Shown one piece after another: positions 21,953-34,500 of a stretch of DNA of 64,000 nucleotides. Under the pieces are notes generated by a model. That model saw only the letters and a list, made by a program, of their open reading frames with translations. It did no database searches and had not been told where the DNA came from. Each line of letters begins with the position of its first letter. Positions within the stretch are counted from its first letter, which is position 1. This stretch comes from Pyropia haitanensis (Eukaryota > Rhodophyta > Bangiophyceae > Bangiales > Bangiaceae): the NCBI GenBank assembly GCA_008729055.1, contig SDUX01000077.1:2501-66500 (forward strand), given 5' to 3'. A program made the translations under genes and the position numbers.

Positions 21953-22318
21953 CGATGCTACCAGGGCTGTACAAGGGGTGTTTTGTACGTGCAAAGGCAT
22001 TTCCTCCTATGCAGCTTGCCCTCCAAAGCGACTAGGCCGGGTGGTGTATGGGGAGAGGATAGAACCACGCCAGCTTACGTACTTTGGCACTGTTTCCAGT
22101 GGGACTAGACTGTCTCTTCCGCTTGCACGGTACGCCATACAGTCGTTGAACCTTCCCCATAGCCGCGAGGACCTTAGGGGCTTGGCTGCGGATTGCCCAA
22201 TCCACGAGCATTTTAACCTATCTTGATGGATATCAAGCCATGCGACGGCCATTGCTGGCTGTATCTATGCCTTTCGGCACGCACTTGGTAGCTCGAGGCT
22301 CTAAGGGGTTTCCCGCAA
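21953..22318 (-). ncRNA. Group I intron L2584, 3' part, inverted copy (truncated)
   Basis: Reverse complement of 1865-2230. The R, S, P7 and P9 parts and the Q element are all present. The copy stops inside the P element (tttcccgcaa) at the N at 22319, so the 5' two-thirds of the intron, including the tandem repeats and the upstream exons, are missing. The abrupt stop at an N points to an assembly join rather than a biological deletion. Confidence 0.85.
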
Positions 22319-22504
22319 NGCTGAAAATGTGCGTATTAAGGGTCGATTCTGGGCAAGTTAGGGTTGCGGAACACAGTGAAGCCATTTATGAGACGCTCAG
22401 AGGCCGCCAAGCAACGGGAATGCACAATGTCGAGGGCTGTATGTATCTGTGTTAGTCCCCCTGTACGTGCCTCAACAGACGTTCACGGAGGTGGCTGCGA
22501 TATA
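22319..22504. other. Unassigned 185-bp stretch after an isolated N
   Basis: It starts at the ambiguous base 22319 and ends where satellite sequence begins (aaatctgagtagcggatc). It resembles neither the intron nor the satellite nor the spacers, and it contains no recognisable motif. The 71-codon frame crossing it spans the N and the intron core and is not a gene. Most likely it is low-quality filler or a chimeric read end. Confidence 0.5.
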
Positions 22505-25500
22505 AAATCTGAGTAGCGGATCTTGTAGAGGAGACCGAGACGCGTCTCCCTGTGTGGTTTGTTTTGGAATTGGGGACCGTTATTGAGGTGATGGGAGTGA
22601 CATTGTGTTTGGCTTTGGGGGGCAAAAAACGCCTAAGTCCCAGGTGCCGTTTTTTATCCCCGGGTAGAGTTGCGTGACCCCCCCCCAGGGGTAGGAAGGG
22701 GGTGTCTGAGGTGGAAAGGGAGACTGTAGGGGTATGTAATCGAGGTCGGCGGATCGAATGGCGAACTCAGATTTCCGAAAAGATCAACTTTTTCATCCCA
22801 TAGGGAGCCCTTTGTGTCAAAAAGTGGTCAAAATGGCCGAAAGGCGACAAAGTTGGCCCGGCGAGTTTGTCAAAAGTGAAATCTGAGTAGCGGATCTTGT
22901 AGAGGAGACCGAGACGCGTCGCCCTGTGTGGTTTGTTTTGGAATTGGGGACCGTTATTGAGGTGATAGGAGTGACATTGTGTTTGGCTGGGGGGGCCCCC
23001 CAATTTTTATCCCCGGGTCACATTCCGTGACCCCCCAGGGGTAGGAAGGGGGTGTCTGAGGTGGAAAGGGAGACTGTAGGGGTATGTAATCGAGGTCGGC
23101 GGATCGAATGGCGAACTCAGATTTCCGAAAAGATCAACTTTTTCATCCCATAGGGACCCCTTTGTGTCAAAAAGTGGTCAAAATGGCGGAAATGCGACAA
23201 AGTTGGCCCGGCGAGTTTGTCAAAAGTGAAATCTGAGTAGCGGATCTTGTAGAGGAGACCGAGACGCGTCTCCCTGTGTGGTTTGTTTTGGAATTGGGGA
23301 CCGTTATTGAGGTGATGGGAGTGACATTGTGTTTGGCTTTGGGGGGCAAAAAACGCCTAAGTCCCAGGTGCCGTTTTTTATCCCCGGGTAGAGTTGCGTG
23401 ACCCCCCCCCAGGGGTAGGAAGGGGGTGTCTGGGGTGGAAAGGGAGACTGTAGGGGTATGTAATCGAGGTCGGCGGATCGAATGGCGAACTCAGATTTCC
23501 GAAAAGATCAACTTTTTCATCCCATAGGGACCCCTTTGTGTCAAAAAGTGGTCAAAATGGCCGAAAGGCGACAAAGTTGGCCCGGCGAGTTTGTCAAAAG
23601 TGAAATCTGAGTAGCGGATCTTGTAGAGGAGACCGAGACGCGTCGCCCTGTGTGGTTTGTTTTGGAATTGGGGACCGTTATTGAGGTGATAGGAGTGACA
23701 TTGTGTTTGGCTGGGGGGGCCCCCCAATTTTTATCCCCGGGTCACATTCCGTGACCCCCCCAGGGGTAGGAAGGGGGTGTCTGAGGTGGAAAGGGAGACT
23801 GTAGGGGTATGTAATCGAGGTCGGCGGATCGAATGGCGAACTCAGATTTCCGAAAAGATCAACTTTTTCATCCCATAGGGAGCCCTTTGTGTCAAAAAGT
23901 GGTCAAAATGGCGGAAATGCGACAAAGTTGGCCCGGCGAGTTTGTCAAAAGTGAAATCTGAGTAGCGGATCTTGTAGAGGAGACCGAGACGCGTCTCCCT
24001 GTGTGGTTTGTTTTGGAATTGGGGACCGTTATTGAGGTGATGGGAGTGACATTGTGTTTGGCTTTGGGGGGCAAAAAACGCCTAAGTCCCAGGTGCCGTT
24101 TTTTATCCCCGGGTAGAGTTGCGTGACCCCCCCCCAGGGGTAGGAAGGGGGTGTCTGGAGTGGAAAGGGAGACTGTAGGGGTATGTAATCGAGGTCGGCG
24201 GATCGAATGGCGAACTCAGATTTCCGAAAAGATCAACTTTTTCATCCCATAGGGACCCCTTTGTGTCAAAAAGTGGTCAAAATGGCGGAAATGCGACAAA
24301 GTTGGCCCGGCGAGTTTGTCAAAAGTGAAATCTGAGTAGCGGATCTTGTAGAGGAGACCGAGACGCGTCTCCCTGTGTGGTTTGTTTTGGAATTGGGGAC
24401 CGTTATTGAGGTGATAGGAGTGACATTGTGTTTGGCTGGGGGGGCCCCCCAATTTTTATCCCCGGGTCACATTCCGTGACCCCCCCAGGGGTAGGAAGGG
24501 GGTGTCTGAGGTGGAAAGGGAGACTGTAGGGGTATGTAATCGAGGTCGGCGGATCGAATGGCGAACTCAGATTTCCGAAAAGATCAACTTTTTCATCCCA
24601 TAGGGAGCCCTTTGTGTCAAAAAGTGGTCAAAATGGCCGAAATGCGACAAAGTTGGCCCGGCGAGTTTGTCAAAAGTGAAATCTGAGTAGCGGATCTTGT
24701 AGAGGAGACCGAGACGCGTCTCCCTGTGTGGTTTGTTTTGGAATTGGGGACCGTTATTGAGGTGATGGGAGTGACATTGTGTTTGGCTTTGGGGGGCAAA
24801 AAACGCCTAAGTCCCAGGTGCCGTTTTTTATCCCCGGGTAGAGTTGCGTGACCCCCCCCAGGGGTAGGAAGGGGGTGTCTGGGGTGGAAAGGGAGACTGT
24901 AGGGGTATGTAATCGAGGTCGGCGGATCGAATGGCGAACTCAGATTTCCGAAAAGATCAACTTTTTCATCCCATAGGGAGCCCTTTGTGTCAAAAAGTGG
25001 TCAAAATGGCCGAAATGCGACAAAGTTGGCCCGGCGAGTTTGTCAAAAGTGAAATCTGAGTAGCGGATCTTGTAGAGGAGACCGAGACGCGTCTCCCTGT
25101 GTGGTTTGTTTTGGAATTGGGGACCGTTATTGAGGTGATGGGAGTGACATTGTGTTTGGCTTTGGGGGGCAAAAAACGCCTAAGTCCCAGGTGCCGTTTT
25201 TTATCCCCGGGTAGAGTTGCGTGACCCCCCCCAGGGGTAGGAAGGGGGTGTCTGAGGTGGAAAGGGAGACTGTAGGGGTATGTAATCGAGGTCGGCGGAT
25301 CGAATGGCGAACTCAGATTTCCGAAAAGATCAACTTTTTCATCCCATAGGGAGCCCTTTGTGTCAAAAAGTGGTCAAAATGGCCGAAATGCGACAAAGTT
25401 GGCCCGGCGAGTTTGTCAAAAGTGAAATCTGAGTAGCGGATCTTGTAGAGGAGACCGAGACGCGTCTCCCTGTGTGGTTTGTTTTGGAATTGGTGACCGT

Positions 25501-28500
25501 TATTGAGGTGATGGGAGTGACATTGTGTTTGGCTTTGGGGGGCAAAAAACGCCTAAGTCCCAGGTGCCGTTTTTTATCCCCGGGTAGAGTTGCGTGACCC
25601 CCCCCAGGGGTAGGAAGGGGGTGTCTGGAGTGGAAAGGGAGACTGTAGGGGTATGTAATCGAAGTCGGCGGATCGAATGGCGAACTCAGATTTCCGAAAA
25701 GATCAACTTTTTCATCCCATAGGGAGCCCTTTGTGTCAAAAAGTGGTCAAAATGGCCGAAAGGCGACAAAGTTGGCCCGGCGAGTTTGTCAAAAGTGAAA
25801 TCTGAGTAGCGGATCTTGTAGAGGAGACCGAGACGCGTCGCCCTGTGTGGTTTGTTTTGGAATTGGGGACCGTTATTGAGGTGATAGGAGTGACATTGTG
25901 TTTGGCTGGGGGGGCCCCCCAATTTTTATCCCCGGGTCACATTCCGTGACCCCCCCAGGGGTAGGAAGGGGGTGTCTGAGGTGGAAAGGGAGACTGTAGG
26001 GGTATGTAATCGAGGTCGGCGGATCGAATGGCGAACTCAGATTTCCGAAAAGATCAACTTTTTCATCCCATAGGGAGCCCTTTGTGTCAAAAAGTGGTCA
26101 AAATGGCCGAAATGCGACAAAGTTGGCCCGGCGAGTTTGTCAAAAGTGAAATCTGAGTAGCGGATCTTGTAGAGGAGACCGAGACGCGTCTCCCTGTGTG
26201 GTTTGTTTTGGAATTGGGGACCGTTATTGAGGTGATGGGAGTGACATTGTGTTTGGCTTTGGGGGGCAAAAAACGCCTAAGTCCCAGGTGCCGTTTTTTA
26301 TCCCCGGGTAGAGTTGCGTGACCCCCCCCCAGGGGTAGGAAGGGGGTGTCTGGGGTGGAAAGGGAGACTGTAGGGGTATGTAATCGAGGTCGGCGGATCG
26401 AATGGCGAACTCAGATTTCCGAAAAGATCAACTTTTTCATCCCATAGGGAGCCCTTTGTGTCAAAAAGTGGTCAAAATGGCGGAAATGCGACAAAGTTGG
26501 CCCGGCGAGTTTGTCAAAAGTGAAATCTGAGTAGCGGATCTTGTAGAGGAGACCGAGACGCGTCTCCCTGTGTGGTTTGTTTTGGAATTGGGGACCGTTA
26601 TTGAGGTGATAGGAGTGACATTGTGTTTGGCTGGGGGGGCCCCCCAATTTTTATCCCCGGGTCACATTCCGTGACCCCCCCAGGGGTAGGAAGGGGGTGT
26701 CTGAGGTGGAAAGGGAGACTGTAGGGGTATGTAATCGAGGTCGGCGGATCGAATGGCGAACTCAGATTTCCGAAAAGATCAACTTTTTCATCCCATAGGG
26801 ACCCCTTTGTGTCAAAAAGTGGTCAAAATGGCGGAAATGCGACAAAGTTGGCCCGGCGAGTTTGTCAAAAGTGAAATCTGAGTAGCGGATCTTGTAGAGG
26901 AGACCGAGACGCGTCTCCCTGTGTGGTTTGTTTTGGAATTGGGGACCGTTATTGAGGTGATAGGAGTGACATTGTGTTTGGCTGGGGGGGCCCCCCAATT
27001 TTTATCCCCGGGTCACATTCCGTGACCCCCCCAGGGGTAGGAAGGGGGTGTCTGAGGTGGAAAGGGAGACTGTAGGGGTATGTAATCGAGGTCGGCGGAT
27101 CGAATGGCGAACTCAGATTTCCGAAAAGATCAACTTTTTCATCCCATAGGGACCCCTTTGTGTCAAAAAGTGGTCAAAATGGCGGAAATGCGACAAAGTT
27201 GGCCCGGCGAGTTTGTCAAAAGTGAAATCTGAGTAGCGGATCTTGTAGAGGAGACCGAGACGCGTCTCCCTGTGTGGTTTGTTTTGGAATTGGGGACCGT
27301 TATTGAGGTGATGGGAGTGACATTGTGTTTGGCTTTGGGGGGCAAAAAACGCCTAAGTCCCAGGTGCCGTTTTTTATCCCCGGGTAGAGTTGCGTGACCC
27401 CCCCCAGGGGTAGGAAGGGGGTGTCTGGGGTGGAAAGGGAGACTGTAGGGGTATGTAATCGAGGTCGGCGGATCGAATGGCGAACTCAGATTTCCGAAAA
27501 GATCAACTTTTTCATCCCATAGGGACCCCTTTGTGTCAAAAAGTGGTCAAAATGGCCGAAATGCGACAAAGTTGGCCCGGCGAGTTTGTCAAAAGTGAAA
27601 TCTGAGTAGCGGATCTTGTAGAGGAGACCGAGACGCGTCGCCCTGTGTGGTTTGTTTTGGAATTGGGGACCGTTATTGAGGTGATAGGAGTGACATTGTG
27701 TTTGGCTGGGGGGGCCCCCCAATTTTTATCCCCGGGTCACATTCCGTGACCCCCCCAGGGGTAGGAAGGGGGTGTCTGAGGTGGAAAGGGAGACTGTAGG
27801 GGTATGTAATCGAGGTCGGCGGATCGAATGGCGAACTCAGATTTCCGAAAAGATCAACTTTTTCATCCCATAGGGACCCCTTTGTGTCAAAAAGTGGTCA
27901 AAATGGCGGAAATGCGACAAAGTTGGCCCGGCGAGTTTGTCAAAAGTGAAATCTGAGTAGCGGATCTTGTAGAGGAGACCGAGACGCGTCTCCCTGTGTG
28001 GTTTGTTTTGGAATTGGGGACCGTTATTGAGGTGATGGGAGTGACATTGTGTTTGGCTTTGGGGGGCAAAAAACGCCTAAGTCCCAGGTGCCGTTTTTTA
28101 TCCCCGGGTAGAGTTGCGTGACCCCCCCCCAGGGGTAGGAAGGGGGTGTCTGGAGTGGAAAGGGAGACTGTAGGGGTATGTAATCGAGGTCGGCGGATCG
28201 AATGGCGAACTCAGATTTCCGAAAAGATCAACTTTTTCATCCCATAGGGACCCCTTTGTGTCAAAAAGTGGTCAAAATGGCGGAAATGCGACAAAGTTGG
28301 CCCGGCGAGTTTGTCAAAAGTGAAATCTGAGTAGCGGATCTTGTAGAGGAGACCGAGACGCGTCGCCCTGTGTGGTTTGTTTTGGAATTGGGGACCGTTA
28401 TTGAGGTGATAGGAGTGACATTGTGTTTGGCTGGGGGGGCCCCCCAATTTTTATCCCCGGGTCACATTCCGTGACCCCCCCAGGGGTAGGAAGGGGGTGT

Positions 28501-31500
28501 CTGAGGTGGAAAGGGAGACTGTAGGGGTATGTAATCGAGGTCGGCGGATCGAATGGCGAACTCAGATTTCCGAAAAGATCAACTTTTTCATCCCATAGGG
28601 AGCCCTTTGTGTCAAAAAGTGGTCAAAATGGCCGAAATGCGACAAAGTTGGCCCGGCGAGTTTGTCAAAAGTGAAATCTGAGTAGCGGATCTTGTAGAGG
28701 AGACCGAGACGCGTCTCCCTGTGTGGTTTGTTTTGGAATTGGGGACCGTTATTGAGGTGATGGGAGTGACATTGTGTTTGGCTTTGGGGGGCAAAAAACG
28801 CCTAAGTCCCAGGTGCCGTTTTTTATCCCCGGGTAGAGTTGCGTGACCCCCCCCAGGGGTAGGAAGGGGGTGTCTGGAGTGGAAAGGGAGACTGTAGGGG
28901 TATGTAATCGAGGTCGGCGGATCGAATGGCGAACTCAGATTTCCGAAAAGATCAACTTTTTCATCCCATAGGGAGCCCTTTGTGTCAAAAAGTGGTCAAA
29001 ATGGCCGAAAGGCGACAAAGTTGGCCCGGCGAGTTTGTCAAAAGTGAAATCTGAGTAGCGGATCTTGTAGAGGAGACCGAGACGCGTCGCCCTGTGTGGT
29101 TTGTTTTGGAATTGGGGACCGTTATTGAGGTGATAGGAGTGACATTGTGTTTGGCTGGGGGGGCCCCCCAATTTTTATCCCCGGGTCACATTCCGTGACC
29201 CCCCCAGGGGTAGGAAGGGGGTGTCTGAGGTGGAAAGGGAGACTGTAGGGGTATGTAATCGAGGTCGGCGGATCGAATGGCGAACTCAGATTTCCGAAAA
29301 GATCAACTTTTTCATCCCATAGGGAGCCCTTTGTGTCAAAAAGTGGTCAAAATGGCCGAAATGCGACAAAGTTGGCCCGGCGAGTTTGTCAAAAGTGAAA
29401 TCTGAGTAGCGGATCTTGTAGAGGAGACCGAGACGCGTCTCCCTGTGTGGTTTGTTTTGGAATTGGTGACCGTTATTGAGGTGATGGGAGTGACATTGTG
29501 TTTGGCTTTGGGGGGCAAAAAACGCCTAAGTCCCAGGTGCCGTTTTTTATCCCCGGGTAGAGTTGCGTGACCCCCCCCCAGGGGTAGGAAGGGGGTGTCT
29601 GGAGTGGAAAGGGAGACTGTAGGGGTATGTAATCGAAGTCGGCGGATCGAATGGCGAACTCAGATTTCCGAAAAGATCAACTTTTTCATCCCATAGGGAG
29701 CCCTTTGTGTCAAAAAGTGGTCAAAATGGCCGAAAGGCGACAAAGTTGGCCCGGCGAGTTTGTCAAAAGTGAAATCTGAGTAGCGGATCTTGTAGAGGAG
29801 ACCGAGACGCGTCGCCCTGTGTGGTTTGTTTTGGAATTGGGGACCGTTATTGAGGTGATAGGAGTGACATTGTGTTTGGCTGGGGGGGCCCCCCAATTTT
29901 TATCCCCGGGTCACATTCCGTGACCCCCCCAGGGGTAGGAAGGGGGTGTCTGAGGTGGAAAGGGAGACTGTAGGGGTATGTAATCGAGGTCGGCGGATCG
30001 AATGGCGAACTCAGATTTCCGAAAAGATCAACTTTTTCATCCCATAGGGAGCCCTTTGTGTCAAAAAGTGGTCAAAATGGCCGAAATGCGACAAAGTTGG
30101 CCCGGCGAGTTTGTCAAAAGTGAAATCTGAGTAGCGGATCTTGTAGAGGAGACCGAGACGCGTCTCCCTGTGTGGTTTGTTTTGGAATTGGGGACCGTTA
30201 TTGAGGTGATGGGAGTGACATTGTGTTTGGCTTTGGGGGGCAAAAAACGCCTAAGTCCCAGGTGCCGTTTTTTATCCCCGGGTAGAGTTGCGTGACCCCC
30301 CCCAGGGGTAGGAAGGGGGTGTCTGGGGTGGAAAGGGAGACTGTAGGGGTATGTAATCGAGGTCGGCGGATCGAATGGCGAACTCAGATTTCCGAAAAGA
30401 TCAACTTTTTCATCCCATAGGGAGCCCTTTGTGTCAAAAAGTGGTCAAAATGGCGGAAATGCGACAAAGTTGGCCCGGCGAGTTTGTCAAAAGTGAAATC
30501 TGAGTAGCGGATCTTGTAGAGGAGACCGAGACGCGTCTCCCTGTGTGGTTTGTTTTGGAATTGGGGACCGTTATTGAGGTGATAGGAGTGACATTGTGTT
30601 TGGCTGGGGGGGCCCCCCAATTTTTATCCCCGGGTCACATTCCGTGACCCCCCCAGGGGTAGGAAGGGGGTGTCTGAGGTGGAAAGGGAGACTGTAGGGG
30701 TATGTAATCGAGGTCGGCGGATCGAATGGCGAACTCAGATTTCCGAAAAGATCAACTTTTTCATCCCATAGGGACCCCTTTGTGTCAAAAAGTGGTCAAA
30801 ATGGCGGAAATGCGACAAAGTTGGCCCGGCGAGTTTGTCAAAAGTGAAATCTGAGTAGCGGATCTTGTAGAGGAGACCGAGACGCGTCTCCCTGTGTGGT
30901 TTGTTTTGGAATTGGGGACCGTTATTGAGGTGATAGGAGTGACATTGTGTTTGGCTGGGGGGGCCCCCCAATTTTTATCCCCGGGTCACATTCCGTGACC
31001 CCCCCAGGGGTAGGAAGGGGGTGTCTGAGGTGGAAAGGGAGACTGTAGGGGTATGTAATCGAGGTCGGCGGATCGAATGGCGAACTCAGATTTCCGAAAA
31101 GATCAACTTTTTCATCCCATAGGGACCCCTTTGTGTCAAAAAGTGGTCAAAATGGCGGAAATGCGACAAAGTTGGCCCGGCGAGTTTGTCAAAAGTGAAA
31201 TCTGAGTAGCGGATCTTGTAGAGGAGACCGAGACGCGTCTCCCTGTGTGGTTTGTTTTGGAATTGGGGACCGTTATTGAGGTGATGGGAGTGACATTGTG
31301 TTTGGCTTTGGGGGGCAAAAAACGCCTAAGTCCCAGGTGCCGTTTTTTATCCCCGGGTAGAGTTGCGTGACCCCCCCCAGGGGTAGGAAGGGGGTGTCTG
31401 GGGTGGAAAGGGAGACTGTAGGGGTATGTAATCGAGGTCGGCGGATCGAATGGCGAACTCAGATTTCCGAAAAGATCAACTTTTTCATCCCATAGGGACC

Positions 31501-34500
31501 CCTTTGTGTCAAAAAGTGGTCAAAATGGCCGAAATGCGACAAAGTTGGCCCGGCGAGTTTGTCAAAAGTGAAATCTGAGTAGCGGATCTTGTAGAGGAGA
31601 CCGAGACGCGTCGCCCTGTGTGGTTTGTTTTGGAATTGGGGACCGTTATTGAGGTGATAGGAGTGACATTGTGTTTGGCTGGGGGGGCCCCCCAATTTTT
31701 ATCCCCGGGTCACATTCCGTGACCCCCCCAGGGGTAGGAAGGGGGTGTCTGAGGTGGAAAGGGAGACTGTAGGGGTATGTAATCGAGGTCGGCGGATCGA
31801 ATGGCGAACTCAGATTTCCGAAAAGATCAACTTTTTCATCCCATAGGGACCCCTTTGTGTCAAAAAGTGGTCAAAATGGCGGAAATGCGACAAAGTTGGC
31901 CCGGCGAGTTTGTCAAAAGTGAAATCTGAGTAGCGGATCTTGTAGAGGAGACCGAGACGCGTCTCCCTGTGTGGTTTGTTTTGGAATTGGGGACCGTTAT
32001 TGAGGTGATGGGAGTGACATTGTGTTTGGCTTTGGGGGGCAAAAAACGCCTAAGTCCCAGGTGCCGTTTTTTATCCCCGGGTAGAGTTGCGTGACCCCCC
32101 CCCAGGGGTAGGAAGGGGGTGTCTGGGGTGGAAAGGGAGACTGTAGGGGTATGTAATCGAGGTCGGCGGATCGAATGGCGAACTCAGATTTCCGAAAAGA
32201 TCAACTTTTTCATCCCATAGGGACCCCTTTGTGTCAAAAAGTGGTCAAAATGGCCGAAAGGCGACAAAGTTGGCCCGGCGAGTTTGTCAAAAGTGAAATC
32301 TGAGTAGCGGATCTTGTAGAGGAGACCGAGACGCGTCGCCCTGTGTGGTTTGTTTTGGAATTGGGGACCGTTATTGAGGTGATAGGAGTGACATTGTGTT
32401 TGGCTGGGGGGGCCCCCCAATTTTTATCCCCGGGTCACATTCCGTGACCCCCCCAGGGGTAGGAAGGGGGTGTCTGAGGTGGAAAGGGAGACTGTAGGGG
32501 TATGTAATCGAGGTCGGCGGATCGAATGGCGAACTCAGATTTCCGAAAAGATCAACTTTTTCATCCCATAGGGAGCCCTTTGTGTCAAAAAGTGGTCAAA
32601 ATGGCCGAAATGCGACAAAGTTGGCCCGGCGAGTTTGTCAAAAGTGAAATCTGAGTAGCGGATCTTGTAGAGGAGACCGAGACGCGTCTCCCTGTGTGGT
32701 TTGTTTTGGAATTGGGGACCGTTATTGAGGTGATGGGAGTGACATTGTGTTTGGCTTTGGGGGGCAAAAAACGCCTAAGTCCCAGGTGCCGTTTTTTATC
32801 CCCGGGTAGAGTTGCGTGACCCCCCCCAGGGGTAGGAAGGGGGTGTCTGGAGTGGAAAGGGAGACTGTAGGGGTATGTAATCGAGGTCGGCGGATCGAAT
32901 GGCGAACTCAGATTTCCGAAAAGATCAACTTTTTCATCCCATAGGGAGCCCTTTGTGTCAAAAAGTGGTCAAAATGGCCGAAAGGCGACAAAGTTGGCCC
33001 GGCGAGTTTGTCAAAAGTGAAATCTGAGTAGCGGATCTTGTAGAGGAGACCGAGACGCGTCGCCCTGTGTGGTTTGTTTTGGAATTGGGGACCGTTATTG
33101 AGGTGATAGGAGTGACATTGTGTTTGGCTGGGGGGGCCCCCCAATTTTTATCCCCGGGTCACATTCCGTGACCCCCCCAGGGGTAGGAAGGGGGTGTCTG
33201 AGGTGGAAAGGGAGACTGTAGGGGTATGTAATCGAGGTCGGCGGATCGAATGGCGAACTCAGATTTCCGAAAAGATCAACTTTTTCATCCCATAGGGAGC
33301 CCTTTGTGTCAAAAAGTGGTCAAAATGGCCGAAATGCGACAAAGTTGGCCCGGCGAGTTTGTCAAAAGTGAAATCTGAGTAGCGGATCTTGTAGAGGAGA
33401 CCGAGACGCGTCTCCCTGTGTGGTTTGTTTTGGAATTGGGACCGTTATTGAGGTGATGGGAGTGACATTGTGTTTGGCTTTGGGGGGCAAAAAACGCCTA
33501 AGTCCCAGGTGCCGTTTTTTATCCCCGGGTAGAGTTGCGTGACCCCCCCCCAGGGGTAGGAAGGGGGTGTCTGGAGTGGAAAGGGAGACTGTAGGGGTAT
33601 GTAATCGAGTCGGCGGATCGAATGGCGAACTCAGATTTCCGAAAAGATCAACTTTTTCATCCCATAGGGAGCCCTTTGTGTCAAAAAGTGGTCAAAATGG
33701 CCGAAAGGCGACAAAGTTGGCCCGGCGAGTTTGTCAAAAGTGAAATCTGAGTAGCGGATCTTGTAGAGGAGACCGAGACGCGTCGCCCTGTGTGGTTTGT
33801 TTTGGAATTGGGGACCGTTATTGAGGTGATAGGAGTGACATTGTGTTTGGCTGGGGGGGCCCCCCAATTTTTATCCCCGGGTCACATTCCGTGACCCCCC
33901 CAGGGGTAGGAAGGGGGTGTCTGAGGTGGAAAGGGAGACTGTAGGGGTATGTAATCGAGGTCGGCGGATCGAATGGCGAACTCAGATTTCCGAAAAGATC
34001 AACTTTTTCATCCCATAGGGAGCCCTTTGTGTCAAAAAGTGGTCAAAATGGCCGAAATGCGACAAAGTTGGCCCGGCGAGTTTGTCAAAAGTGAAATCTG
34101 AGTAGCGGATCTTGTAGAGGAGACCGAGACGCGTCTCCCTGTGTGGTTTGTTTTGGAATTGGGGACCGTTATTGAGGTGATGGGAGTGACATTGTGTTTG
34201 GCTTTGGGGGGCAAAAAACGCCTAAGTCCCAGGTGCCGTTTTTTATCCCCGGGTAGAGTTGCGTGACCCCCCCCCAGGGGTAGGAAGGGGGTGTCTGGGT
34301 GGAAAGGGAGACTGTAGGGGTATGTAATCGAGGTCGGCGGATCGAATGGCGAACTCAGATTTCCGAAAAGATCAACTTTTTCATCCCATAGGGAGCCCTT
34401 TGTGTCAAAAAGTGGTCAAAATGGCGGAAATGCGACAAAGTTGGCCCGGCGAGTTTGTCAAAAGTGAAATCTGAGTAGCGGATCTTGTAGAGGAGACCGA

